Source of the DNA: an uncultured Alteromonadaceae bacterium
GTDB taxonomy: Bacteria > Pseudomonadota > Gammaproteobacteria > Enterobacterales > Alteromonadaceae
Length of the DNA stretch: 64,000 nt
Direction of reading: 5' to 3'
Assembly: GCA_947501935.1 (NCBI GenBank)
Contig: CANMXU010000002.1
Location: forward strand, 186,001 to 250,000
The notes under the pieces are model-generated. The model was not told the origin of the DNA. It was given only the letters and a program-made list of their open reading frames with translations, and ran no database searches. This document shows, in pieces, positions 27,939 through 36,667 of the stretch (within the stretch, counting starts at the first letter, position 1; every line of letters starts with the position of its first letter). The translations under genes and the position numbers were made by a program.

Positions 27939-30900
27939 ATGGAAACATCATTACGATTGCTCTTAGTCTTACTTACCAGCGCAGTAATATCTGCTTGTGG
28001 TGGCTCAGGAGGAGACGAAGGAACGCCAGTAACACCAGAAAAACCGAAAGATACTCGTTATCTGACATCACCTGAAGAACTGACTACGACAGAGCTCAAT
28101 CAAGCCTATCAACAACATGCTGATAGCCTTTATACGGGTAGTACTGCTCAAGCAAAAATTAACTTAGCTAATTCTCAACAATTTCTTAGCTATATGACAG
28201 GCGATGAAACCTTATACCCTCCTTACATTTCGGTAGAAGATATTACCTATCACATAAATAACAATAGTGCTAATACTGAAGTCATTGAGTATTCATGTGA
28301 ACAAGCTGGTTCAGTGAGTATTACCGGAGCTTTTGATGAAAATCAAACCGGTTTATTCGACGTTAATTTCAATAATTGTCAAGATTATTATGAGCCTATG
28401 TATGATGGCAAGGCTTACTTCAATGTCACTTCAAATAAAGACAATGCTTATAAGGTTAATTTATATTTTGCCGAGATCGAAGCCACACGAGATGGCCAAC
28501 AGTTCACTATTTCAGGTCAAACGAGAAGTGAAAATGAATACGATGACAATTCAGGCGTATATAAGTATGAACATGAATTCTATGTGACCTATCAATTCCC
28601 GAATAAAACACTGAAAGATCATCGCACCATAGAATATCAAACTGGCAACAATTACCTAGAGGCTTATAAAGTAACCTCCAGCCTTTTAGATAGCGAATTA
28701 GGCCAAGCTAATTACACCTACTTAGATAGTTATAGCAGCATTAATGGCTCACAGCAGTCCATCACATTAGAAGGTGATATTACCTCTCAAATTGAGTTTT
28801 TAAACAATTTTTACATTAAATACAGTGAAGACACCAATAACGATGGTTCGCCCGATGTAGGCTACCATTTTTCTAGCATCTGGAACTTCCTCGACAGTCA
28901 AACCGATGGCGTTGAACTGATCGCTTATGATGAATTAACATTTCCTCCGGTTGTACATATTCCGAGTCTGTATGCCTACAACGCCACCACCAAAACAGAG
29001 TTAGAAGCTTCTTACCCTTATTATTATGACGATGATACACCTCAAGAAGAGCTGAGCTCGTCTTATAACTGGTATATCAATGGTGAGCTAGTTGAAAATG
29101 TAAACGGCAATATTCTACCTGCTTATATCGCAGTATCCGGTGATAAAGTACAAGTTAGTCTTGTTGTTTCTGATGGGGTAAATACCATAGAAAGTGAGCT
29201 TAGTTACGAAATAATTATTGGTGACAGCCCTGCAGAATTTATCATCAGCAACTTACCAAGCATTGTAGATAATGGCGACACCGCGATATTCAATGCGGTA
29301 TTTACCGACCCTGATATTGGTGCAGGTAGCGAACAAGCGGCAGTCCTCATTTCAGGCCCTGAAGGCGCAACAATTAACGAACAAGGTGTTGTGACTTGGT
29401 TAGCCAATGAAACATCCATGTTTCCGCAGTTATCAGTAAACTTCATTTTCGCCAATACCTTGGCTGAAGATGCTGAAAAACATGAAGCTTCGATTAAAGT
29501 CACTTCTACCGGTGCAATGCCTATTGCGCGAAGCGGAATTGAAATTCCCTCAGTTAACCACTCTATAACAATAGGCGACTTTACTGGTGACGGTAATAAC
29601 GAAGTATTGTCGACTGATTCTCAACATTCTATATTTTTACTTTCTCATCAAGATGAGCAATATAGTCAAAGCTGGATGTACCCTTTTGCCATTGGCGAGC
29701 AAAGTAACATAAAGCAGGTTATTGGCCATAATATTGATACTGACGCTACGCTAGAAATACTGGTTGCAACTAACCAAGGCATAAGTGTTATCAATGGCCT
29801 TGAGAAAATGGCCACGGCAATTTGGGAAACTGACGGCTATGTTCAAGCTTTTGCCTTAACCGGCGATGGCGAAGATACTATTGCAGCGGTTATCACTTCA
29901 AGCAGTAGTTATAGTAGTGGCGCCAAACAGCTGCAAGTTTTTGCCATTAATAGTCCAACAACATTATTATTAGATACGGCAATTGAAAGTGATAGCAATG
30001 AAGTGATTTTTGCCAATGTCGATGACGACAGTCAAATAGAATTAGTGATTAATTCAGGTAAAGTATATGACGGGGCAACATGGGAAAACCAATGGTTTAA
30101 AGGCAGCGGGTTTGGTGAACATTATGTTACTGCTGCAGACTTAACTGGTGACAACATTGCTGAAATTATTGGCGCAGATAATTGGGGAGCAATCACTGTA
30201 TTTTCTGCTAACACCAAAACCGAATTAGCTAGTTTTGAAAATGGTAATACCTGTACTTTACAAACTCTTAGTGTCGCTGATGCGTCAACTGATAAGGTCA
30301 TCGTTGGAGATTGTCAGTGGGGCAGCATTACCGCCTACGATTTACAAGCTGGAGCATTAGTCAGTGCTTGGTCGCTTGATATGCAAGCCCATGGTTCTAA
30401 ATCCCTTGCCGTAGGTGATTCAGATAATGATGGTGATGTTGAGCTGCATTGGGGAACGGGAGGTTCTAGTTCAGGAGAAGATATTTTTGTTGTTGCTAAC
30501 GTCGAATCAGAAGTAGCCATTCAGTGGCAAAATACCAACCCTTCACAACTAGATTCATACGCAAGTGCCGGCTGGGCAAATGTGGAACCTAACGAAGAGC
30601 AGGCAATATTTTTTATTCCTGGAACAAACAGTGGTTATGACGGCAGCGCCATTGTTTCAATGGAATTAAATGGTAATTATAACGTTAGCGAAGAAATATC
30701 ATCAAATTGGGACAACAGCCGATACGCAGCAGTAACTGATTTCAATAATGATGGTTATGGCGATATTTTCTTACCTTCAGCCAAAACCTATAACGGTGGC
30801 TTTAGCGCTCTACAAATCAATGACCTGACATCTTTTTGGAGTTATGAAGGTGATTATGATGATAATATTGGTGTAATTGATGCCTATGACGTGAACCAAG

Positions 30901-31556
30901 ATGGCTTCGATGATGCTTTATACATTAATAGTGGTACGCTAACCGTTATCGATATTAATAATGAGGTTTCATTAGGCAGTATTAATATTGCGGATAATTA
31001 TTATGGTTCTGATTTTGCCGTAACAACACTTGATGAACAATCAGTCATCGCTATTTCCACAAGCTCTAATGTGCAGTTATGGATTAAGTCAGGCTCAAGC
31101 TACAGTAATAAAAGTGAAATTGAAGTTTATTGTACGCGTATTAACTTTATCAACATTGACGAAGATGATGAGCTTGAACTTGCCTGTGCAAGTCAAAGAA
31201 ACTCATACTCTTCTTACAATAATAATTCATCAATCATCATCTATGAAATTGAAAATGAAGCCTTAGTTGAAAAGTCAAAAACTGAACTTTCCTATCAATT
31301 ACTTGATTTTATTGCTGACAGCAGTGCAGAATATAACCAAGGATTTTTTGCAACCGCAAAGAAAAGCAATTCAAGTTATTCTTCAGATGATAGCTATATT
31401 TTAGTGAAAATCAGTAATTCAGGTGAGATCATACTTGAAAGCCCTGACTTAATTGGCCAGCCTACTCATCGTGGCTTAAAAATGAAATACAGCGCAGAGG
31501 AAGGTAGTAAGTTTATGCTTTCTACTAGTGAAGCAATGTATTTATTTAACGACTAA
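27939..31556 (+). CDS. Giant surface lipoprotein with FG-GAP/VCBS beta-propeller repeats
   Basis: 1205-aa lipoprotein (lipobox ISAC, Cys20, then GGSGGDEGTP). Residues about 40-330 are a unique domain rich in Tyr/Asn/Asp. About 340-530 resembles cadherin/PKD-type Ig-like modules (NLPSIVDNGDTAIFNAVFTD). From about 530 to the end, repeated blades carry Ca-binding Asp-rich motifs: GDFTGDGNNE, GDSDNDGDVE, DFNNDGYGDI, DVNQDGFDDA and NIDEDDELELA. This is an integrin-alpha-like FG-GAP/VCBS propeller. It is probably exposed at the cell surface or periplasm and binds calcium. Ligand and role are unknown. Ser/Tyr-rich patches occur near the C-terminus. Ends at a strong terminator. Confidence 0.85.
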   Translation: METSLRLLLVLLTSAVISACGGSGGDEGTPVTPEKPKDTRYLTSPEELTTTELNQAYQQHADSLYTGSTAQAKINLANSQQFLSYMTGDETLYPPYISVEDITYHINNNSANTEVIEYSCEQAGSVSITGAFDENQTGLFDVNFNNCQDYYEPMYDGKAYFNVTSNKDNAYKVNLYFAEIEATRDGQQFTISGQTRSENEYDDNSGVYKYEHEFYVTYQFPNKTLKDHRTIEYQTGNNYLEAYKVTSSLLDSELGQANYTYLDSYSSINGSQQSITLEGDITSQIEFLNNFYIKYSEDTNNDGSPDVGYHFSSIWNFLDSQTDGVELIAYDELTFPPVVHIPSLYAYNATTKTELEASYPYYYDDDTPQEELSSSYNWYINGELVENVNGNILPAYIAVSGDKVQVSLVVSDGVNTIESELSYEIIIGDSPAEFIISNLPSIVDNGDTAIFNAVFTDPDIGAGSEQAAVLISGPEGATINEQGVVTWLANETSMFPQLSVNFIFANTLAEDAEKHEASIKVTSTGAMPIARSGIEIPSVNHSITIGDFTGDGNNEVLSTDSQHSIFLLSHQDEQYSQSWMYPFAIGEQSNIKQVIGHNIDTDATLEILVATNQGISVINGLEKMATAIWETDGYVQAFALTGDGEDTIAAVITSSSSYSSGAKQLQVFAINSPTTLLLDTAIESDSNEVIFANVDDDSQIELVINSGKVYDGATWENQWFKGSGFGEHYVTAADLTGDNIAEIIGADNWGAITVFSANTKTELASFENGNTCTLQTLSVADASTDKVIVGDCQWGSITAYDLQAGALVSAWSLDMQAHGSKSLAVGDSDNDGDVELHWGTGGSSSGEDIFVVANVESEVAIQWQNTNPSQLDSYASAGWANVEPNEEQAIFFIPGTNSGYDGSAIVSMELNGNYNVSEEISSNWDNSRYAAVTDFNNDGYGDIFLPSAKTYNGGFSALQINDLTSFWSYEGDYDDNIGVIDAYDVNQDGFDDALYINSGTLTVIDINNEVSLGSINIADNYYGSDFAVTTLDEQSVIAISTSSNVQLWIKSGSSYSNKSEIEVYCTRINFINIDEDDELELACASQRNSYSSYNNNSSIIIYEIENEALVEKSKTELSYQLLDFIADSSAEYNQGFFATAKKSNSSYSSDDSYILVKISNSGEIILESPDLIGQPTHRGLKMKYSAEEGSKFMLSTSEAMYLFND

Positions 31557-31586
31557 TTAGTTATTTTAATCCGTTGGTTAACGTTC

Positions 31587-31614
31587 AAAAGCGCCAATCA
31601 TCTTGGCGCTTTTT
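31587..31614. terminator. Bidirectional terminator
   Basis: AAAAGCGCCAA / TTGGCGCTTTT around a 5-nt loop, with T runs on both strands. Lies between the convergent FG-GAP lipoprotein and ilvY genes, so it can serve both. Confidence 0.88.
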
Positions 31615-31645
31615 ATTTTCCAACACTTTACATTTAACTCTATTA

Positions 31646-32524
31646 TCAAGCAATCGCTTCAAAAAACGCTTTGATCAGCGGTTGCTGTCGGCTTTGGTTT
31701 AAACAACAAATACCTAATTCGAAAGGCTCAATTTCACTGGCGTTGGTTAAGTAATGCACCCGATCTTTTACTGGGCTGTTTTCTACCACCACTTGCGGTA
31801 CTACACCGACACCACAACCTAATGCTACCATGCTTACTAATGCTTCATGGCCTGAAACGGTGGCGTAAATATTGGGCTTACCTTGCTGTTTTTTTCGATA
31901 CCAATAATCAAAGCGTTTTCGCGCGGGGCCATGCTCTGGCAAAATTATCGGAATTTGCGACCAAGTTAATACCTCTTGCTGCAATTGTTGCTGCACTGCG
32001 CAAGTCATTGTGGGGGCAATCACTGCCAACGGGATGGTGGCTAACGGATGAAAATAAAAACTACGTGGTAGGTTTTCTGGGTTGGCAGCAATGGCAAAGT
32101 CGACCGCTTGTTGGCCTACTTGCTCTAAGGCATCAGAAGCATCACCTGTGGTCAGCATAATTTCTACTTGCGGATGTTGCTGACGAAAGCGTTCAAGCAA
32201 TGGCGGCAAATGGCTATAGGCGGCGGTAACCGAACAATATATACGTAATTTTCCAGTTAACGCTTGTTGTTGCTGCTCAAGCGAATGTTTAAAAACTTGC
32301 CATTGTTCAAGTTGTTGATCGGCATATTGTTTAAATTTTTTCCCTGCTTCAGTTAAAACTACCGTACGATTATCACGATGTAATAAGTCACTGCCCACTT
32401 GCTGTTCAAGCCTTTGAATTGCGCGGCTTAACGTTGATGGGCTAAGATGAAAGGCTTCGGCGGTTTTGCCAAAATGTAAGCTTTGAGCAAGATGTTGAAA
32501 CATCGACAGTGATTTTAAGTCCAC
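31646..32524 (-). CDS. ilvY: LysR-type activator of ilvC
   Basis: LysR regulator whose family member activates ilvC in response to acetolactate/acetohydroxybutyrate. The HTH segment HFGKTAEAFHLSPSTLSRAIQRLE is complete, and an effector domain follows from about residue 90. Start placed at a GTG giving VDLKSLSMF: AAGGA lies 7 nt upstream and 292 aa fits the family. An ATG two codons earlier is nearly on top of the RBS, and a longer in-frame ATG adds an atypical tail. Divergent from ilvC, the diagnostic arrangement. Confidence 0.92.
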   Translation of the reverse strand: MDLKSLSMFQHLAQSLHFGKTAEAFHLSPSTLSRAIQRLEQQVGSDLLHRDNRTVVLTEAGKKFKQYADQQLEQWQVFKHSLEQQQQALTGKLRIYCSVTAAYSHLPPLLERFRQQHPQVEIMLTTGDASDALEQVGQQAVDFAIAANPENLPRSFYFHPLATIPLAVIAPTMTCAVQQQLQQEVLTWSQIPIILPEHGPARKRFDYWYRKKQQGKPNIYATVSGHEALVSMVALGCGVGVVPQVVVENSPVKDRVHYLTNASEIEPFELGICCLNQSRQQPLIKAFFEAIA

Positions 32525-32567
32525 AGTCATTTCCTTAGTCGGTTTAAACTCGTTAATAAAACCATTA

Positions 32568-32582
32568 TTGCACAAAACGCAA
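32568..32582. promoter_or_regulatory. Candidate IlvY operator
   Basis: TTGC-ACAAAAC-GCAA, a T-N11-A type LysR inverted repeat, lies between ilvY and ilvC. A further half-site TTTTACGCAA occurs about 20 nt further towards ilvC. Position and symmetry fit the two-operator model of E. coli ilvYC; the motif itself is not verified. Confidence 0.5.
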
Positions 32583-32708
32583 CGTAGCGATGCAAACATA
32601 TCATTTTACGCAACATAAAGAATCACGTATGCTGCTTTCATCGTCAGAAAAACTGACAACTAACCGAACAATTTGATATTTGATCTCGCAAGAGTAAAAG
32701 GAAAATCC

Positions 32709-34187
32709 ATGAGCAATTATTTTAATACCTTAAGTTTACGTGAAAAATTAGCGCAACTTGCGCAGTGTCGTTTTATGAAGCGTGAAGAATTCAGTGACGG
32801 CTGTAACTTCCTTAAAGGTTGGAACATTGTAATCGTTGGTTGTGGTGCTCAAGGTTTAAACCAAGGTTTAAACATGCGCGATTCTGGCTTAAACATTTCT
32901 TATGCTTTACGTGAAGCAGCAATCGCTGAGAAACGTCAATCTTGGCAGTGGGCTACAGAAAACGGTTTTACTGTTGGTACTTACGAAGAATTAATTCCTA
33001 CTGCTGACTTAGTATTAAACTTAACGCCTGATAAGCAACATACTTCTGCTGTTTCTGCTGTTATGCCACTAATGAAAGAAGGTTCTTCTTTAGCATATTC
33101 TCATGGCTTCAACATTGTTGAAGAAGGCATGCAAATTCGTAAAGACATTACCGTTGTTATGGTTGCGCCTAAGTGTCCTGGTACTGAAGTACGTGAAGAA
33201 TACAAACGTGGTTTTGGTGTTCCTACCCTTATCGCTGTTCACCCTGAGAATGATCCTCAAGGTAACGGTTGGGCAATTGCTAAAGCATACGCGTCAGCAA
33301 CTGGTGGCGATCGCGCTGGTGTTTTACAGTCTTCATTCATCGCTGAAGTTAAGTCTGACCTTATGGGTGAGCAAACTATCCTTTGTGGTATGTTACAAAC
33401 AGCTGCTATCTTAGGTCACAAACAATTAGTGGCTCAAGGCGTTGACGCTGGCTACGCACGTAAGTTATTACAATACGGCATTGAAGGCGTAACTGAAGGC
33501 TTAAAATACGGCGGCATCACTAACATGATGGACCGTTTATCAAACCCTGCTAAAATTAAAGCGTTTGATATGTCTTTAGAACTAAAAGAAATTTTACGTC
33601 CTTTATTCCAAAAACATATGGATGACATCATTGAAGGTCGCTTCTCTGCTGGCATGATGGCTGACTGGGACAACGGCGATGCTAACTTATTAAAATGGCG
33701 TGAAGAAACTGCTGAAACGTCTTTCGAACAAGCTCCTGAGTGTGATACTGAAATTTCTGAGCAAGAGTACTACGACAAAGGCATTTTCTTAGTTGCTATG
33801 GTTAAAGCCGGTGTTGAATTAGCATTTGACGCTATGGTTGACTCAGGCATCATCAATGCTTCTGCATACTACGAGTCACTTCATGAAACTCCGTTAATTG
33901 CCAACACTATTGCACGTAACATGTTGTACGAAATGAACGTTGTTATTTCTGATACGGCTGAATACGGTAACTACTTATTTTCACACGCTGCGGTACCTTT
34001 ACTTGAAGAATTCGCAAGCAAATTAACCTTAGAAGAATTAGGCGAAGGCTTAAAAGAAACTTCTAACGGTGTTGATAACAAGCGTTTAATTGAAGTTAAC
34101 GAAGCAATTCGCAGCCATGGCGTTGAGTCAATTGGTAAAGAATTACGTGGCTACATGACAGACATGAAGCAAATTGTTGAAGGCTAA
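32709..34187 (+). CDS. ilvC: Ketol-acid reductoisomerase (class II)
   Basis: NADPH- and Mg-dependent enzyme for the second common step of Val/Ile synthesis. 492 aa from the ATG giving [17 protein letters not shown] (AAGGAAAA upstream) equals the long enterobacterial class II form with duplicated knotted domain. The Rossmann motif is [20 protein letters not shown] (about 35-54). The acidic metal ligands lie in the [13 protein letters not shown] segment (about 217). Codon use is markedly biased (GGT, CGT, TTA), which fits high expression. Followed by a strong terminator. Confidence 0.97.
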   Translation: MSNYFNTLSLREKLAQLAQCRFMKREEFSDGCNFLKGWNIVIVGCGAQGLNQGLNMRDSGLNISYALREAAIAEKRQSWQWATENGFTVGTYEELIPTADLVLNLTPDKQHTSAVSAVMPLMKEGSSLAYSHGFNIVEEGMQIRKDITVVMVAPKCPGTEVREEYKRGFGVPTLIAVHPENDPQGNGWAIAKAYASATGGDRAGVLQSSFIAEVKSDLMGEQTILCGMLQTAAILGHKQLVAQGVDAGYARKLLQYGIEGVTEGLKYGGITNMMDRLSNPAKIKAFDMSLELKEILRPLFQKHMDDIIEGRFSAGMMADWDNGDANLLKWREETAETSFEQAPECDTEISEQEYYDKGIFLVAMVKAGVELAFDAMVDSGIINASAYYESLHETPLIANTIARNMLYEMNVVISDTAEYGNYLFSHAAVPLLEEFASKLTLEELGEGLKETSNGVDNKRLIEVNEAIRSHGVESIGKELRGYMTDMKQIVEG

Positions 34188-34209
34188 TTAACCTTTTTAC
34201 AATTTAAAT

Positions 34210-34244
34210 AAGCGGCATGTAGTGAAAGCTCCTGCCGCTTTTTT
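34210..34244 (+). terminator. ilvC terminator
   Basis: AAGCGGCA / TGCCGCTT stem (34210-34217 with 34233-34240) followed by TTTT, 23 nt after the ilvC stop. Confidence 0.85.
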
Positions 34245-34278
34245 ATTGCCCTAAACAAAGTCAAACTGAGTGTTAAAA

Positions 34279-35037
34279 ATGATAGAAGCGGTTGATTTAA
34301 CGCAAGCTATAATGTTGATTATCATCGGATTTTTAGCTGGCGGCATTAATACCTTCGCTGGCGGTGGCTCAAACTTATCATTACCTGCATTAATGATGAT
34401 TGGTTTACCTGCTGATATAGCAAATGCCACCAACCGTGTTGCTATTTTTATGCAGTCGTTAACAGCTACGCACGGTTATTATGTTAATGACAAGCTAGAT
34501 AAAGCTTCGATTAAAAACATTATAATGCCTATTTTATTAGGCGGCTTATTAGGGGCTGTAGTGGCTTCTTATTTAGCGGTAGAAGTATTAAAACCGCTAT
34601 TATTAGCAACCATGGTCGCCGTGTCTTTTTGGGTAGTTTTTAAAAGCGACACCAACAATAGCACGGATAAAAGCGTTAACTGTACTGATAGTAAACTGGG
34701 CTTTATAACCACCTTTTTTGCCGGATTTTACGGTGGTTTTATTCAAGCCGGCGTCGGTTTTGTTTTAATTGCGGTATTTGTTGGGGTATTGAAATATGAC
34801 CTACTTAAAGCCAATGCTTTAAAAATTGTCGCAGCATTATTATTTACTACAGTGTCATTAATTGTCTTTATATTTAGAGACCAAATCGCATGGCTAGCCG
34901 GTATATATTTGGCGATAGGTAGTATTTTAGGTGCAATGGTATCGGTAAGATTATCTATTGATATAAAACCTAAAACCCTGAAAGTTTTAGTATTAATTAT
35001 GACAATAGTAGCAAGCATTGCTGCGTTATTGTCCTAA
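34279..35037 (+). CDS. TSUP family membrane transporter (TauE/SafE type)
   Basis: About 252 aa with seven to eight predicted helices. The N-terminal half has GFLAGGINTFAGGGSNLSLPAL and the second half repeats the theme as FFAGFYGGFIQAGVGFVL, the duplicated signature of the TauE/SafE sulfite-exporter family. Likely exports a small organic or sulfur-containing anion; substrate unknown. A GTG three codons upstream is an alternative start. Precedes ppnP by 32 nt, probably in one transcript. Confidence 0.88.
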   Translation: MIEAVDLTQAIMLIIIGFLAGGINTFAGGGSNLSLPALMMIGLPADIANATNRVAIFMQSLTATHGYYVNDKLDKASIKNIIMPILLGGLLGAVVASYLAVEVLKPLLLATMVAVSFWVVFKSDTNNSTDKSVNCTDSKLGFITTFFAGFYGGFIQAGVGFVLIAVFVGVLKYDLLKANALKIVAALLFTTVSLIVFIFRDQIAWLAGIYLAIGSILGAMVSVRLSIDIKPKTLKVLVLIMTIVASIAALLS

Positions 35038-35069
35038 CAAAATTTTAAATTAAAAAGTAGAGATAAAAA

Positions 35070-35387
35070 ATGAGTGAATTTAACAACGTAACCATTACCC
35101 GCGAAGCAAATGTATATTTCGACGGCGCTGTAACTTCTCGCAAAGTAACTTTTGCCGATGGCAGCTTTAAAACTTTAGGCATTATGGCTGCTGGTGATTA
35201 TAAATTTGGCACAGCTGAAAAAGAATTAATGGAAATTTTAGCCGGCGATTGTGAAATATTGCTACCAGGTGAAACACAGTGGCAAACCATTAAAGGCGGT
35301 GAGTCTTTTTATGTGCCTGCGAACTCTTCTTTTGAGATAAAAGCATTAACTTTAGTTGATTACTGTTGTTCATATATTGCTGAATAG
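35070..35387 (+). CDS. ppnP: Pyrimidine/purine nucleoside phosphorylase
   Basis: 105-aa single-cupin enzyme of the PpnP (former DUF1255/YaiE) family, which phosphorolyses several nucleosides to base and ribose-1-phosphate. Conserved stretches: YFDGAVTSRKV, GIMAAGDYKFGTAEKE, MEILAGDCEILLPG and FYVPANSSFEIK. A good RBS (AGAGATAAAAA) precedes the ATG. Ends at a clear terminator. Confidence 0.92.
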   Translation: MSEFNNVTITREANVYFDGAVTSRKVTFADGSFKTLGIMAAGDYKFGTAEKELMEILAGDCEILLPGETQWQTIKGGESFYVPANSSFEIKALTLVDYCCSYIAE

Positions 35388-35428
35388 CTCAAAGCTATCA
35401 CTAATATAACAAAGTCAAAAGAAGCGAA

Positions 35429-35454
35429 AACGGCACTGTAAGTGTCGTTTTTTT
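35429..35454 (+). terminator. ppnP terminator
   Basis: AACGGCACT / AGTGTCGTT stem (one G-U) with GTA loop followed by a seven-T run, 41 nt after ppnP. Confidence 0.88.
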
Positions 35455-35523
35455 ATTTTTATTTTTCTGAAATGTAGCTAAAGCTTTTCTATCTACTTAA
35501 AACACTCTTAAGAAAAACTTACT

Positions 35524-35640
35524 TGGCTATGCTCTTTACTCAAGGGTAAAAGTTAAATACGCTTATTTACTTATTGGTCGTACTTTAGTGCGGCAAATGA
35601 GTACGGTTTGACAGAATTGTCGGAATAAATTCCGACCTAC
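35524..35640. repeat. 117-bp REPIN/MITE-like element, copy B
   Basis: Partner of 3611-3727: identical length and orientation. The left palindrome GTCGTACTTTAGTGCGGC has one G-T change. The right palindrome is perfect here: GTCGGAAT-AA-ATTCCGAC followed by CTAC. The two imperfect hairpins in inverted arrangement are the hallmark of REP doublets (REPINs), and GTAGGTCG-type ends are common in marine gammaproteobacteria. Lies in a 415-bp gap between ppnP and the PhzF gene; the rest of that gap (35641-35803) shows nothing I can identify. Confidence 0.78.
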
Positions 35641-35803
35641 CTTTTACCTGAGGATAGGCATTTTCAAAAAAACATAGATGAAGATTCAATCGCTAAGCAT
35701 GTATTATTTTTAGCTGCACTTTAAGGCTGTCAAACAACTCAGCAAAACGTGCAAGCTCAACACTTAATCAGGTAAATAAAATGACCAAAATAAGTAGATA
35801 CGT

Positions 35804-36604
35804 ATGAAATTAAAAATTAACGTTATTGACGCTTTCACTAATGTCGCCTTTAAGGGTAATTCAGCAGCGGTAATTATTACTGATGACTGGCTTGATGATG
35901 CTTTAATGCAAAATATCGCCAGTGAAAATAATTTATCAGAAACCGCCTTTGTTAAAAGAATAAGCGCTGATAATTTTCACATTCGTTGGTTTTCACCCTT
36001 GAGTGAAATAGACTTTTGCGGCCATGCGACCTTAGCTTCAGCTTTTGTTATTTTCGAGCAATCAGCTGAACTTGAACACATCACTTTTTACGCAAAGGCA
36101 GTTGGTAATTTAACGGTTAGCAAACAAGGGAATGGCGATATTGAAATGAGTTTCCCCAAGCGTGCACCGGTGGCTATAGCAGAAATTCCAAGCGCTTTAT
36201 TAGAAGGTTTATCGATTGCACCGCAAGCAGTGCTATTAAGTGAACAAGCTTATTTTGCCATTTATGCCAATGAAGCACAGGTGCAAAACGTTCAACAAAA
36301 TCCAGCACTAATTAAGCAACTGGCTCCCTATGATGTTGTAGTAAGTGCGCCAGCAAATACCGGTAGCGATTACGACTTTGTATCACGATATTTTTGGCCT
36401 GCTAATGGCGGCGATGAAGACCCTGTGACTGGGTCTATTCACGCAGGGCTAGTGCCGTATTGGGCTAAAATACTAAATAAAAACCAGCTAATGGCTTATC
36501 AAGCATCACAACGTGGCGGCGTGCTTAATTGCCGACTTAATGGTGATCGGGTTTATATTTGTGGTCAAGCGGTGCAGTATTTATCGGGCACAATTGAGGT
36601 TTAG
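35804..36604 (+). CDS. PhzF family isomerase-like protein
   Basis: 266 aa in the PhzF/YddE/YHI9 fold. N-terminal VIDAFTNVAFKGNSAAVII and the catalytic Glu in ASENNLSETAFV (about 45) are intact, as is DFCGHATLASAFVIF. The C-terminal half has EDPVTGSIHAGLVPYWA and RGGVLNCRLNGDRV. PhzF isomerises a phenazine precursor, but most homologues, including this isolated gene, have unknown substrates. Confidence 0.9.
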   Translation: MKLKINVIDAFTNVAFKGNSAAVIITDDWLDDALMQNIASENNLSETAFVKRISADNFHIRWFSPLSEIDFCGHATLASAFVIFEQSAELEHITFYAKAVGNLTVSKQGNGDIEMSFPKRAPVAIAEIPSALLEGLSIAPQAVLLSEQAYFAIYANEAQVQNVQQNPALIKQLAPYDVVVSAPANTGSDYDFVSRYFWPANGGDEDPVTGSIHAGLVPYWAKILNKNQLMAYQASQRGGVLNCRLNGDRVYICGQAVQYLSGTIEV

Positions 36605-36613
36605 GCTTTAGGC

Positions 36614-36667
36614 TTTAAAGCTTGAAACTTGAGTCTTTAAAGCTTAGAGCTGTAATTTTTAAAGCTT
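36614..36667. repeat. 22-bp-period imperfect direct repeat
   Basis: TTTAAAGCTT occurs at 36614, 36636 and 36658, exactly 22 bp apart, with partly related spacers. The last copy overlaps the end of yegD. No function evident; it may be a replication-slippage product. Confidence 0.6.
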
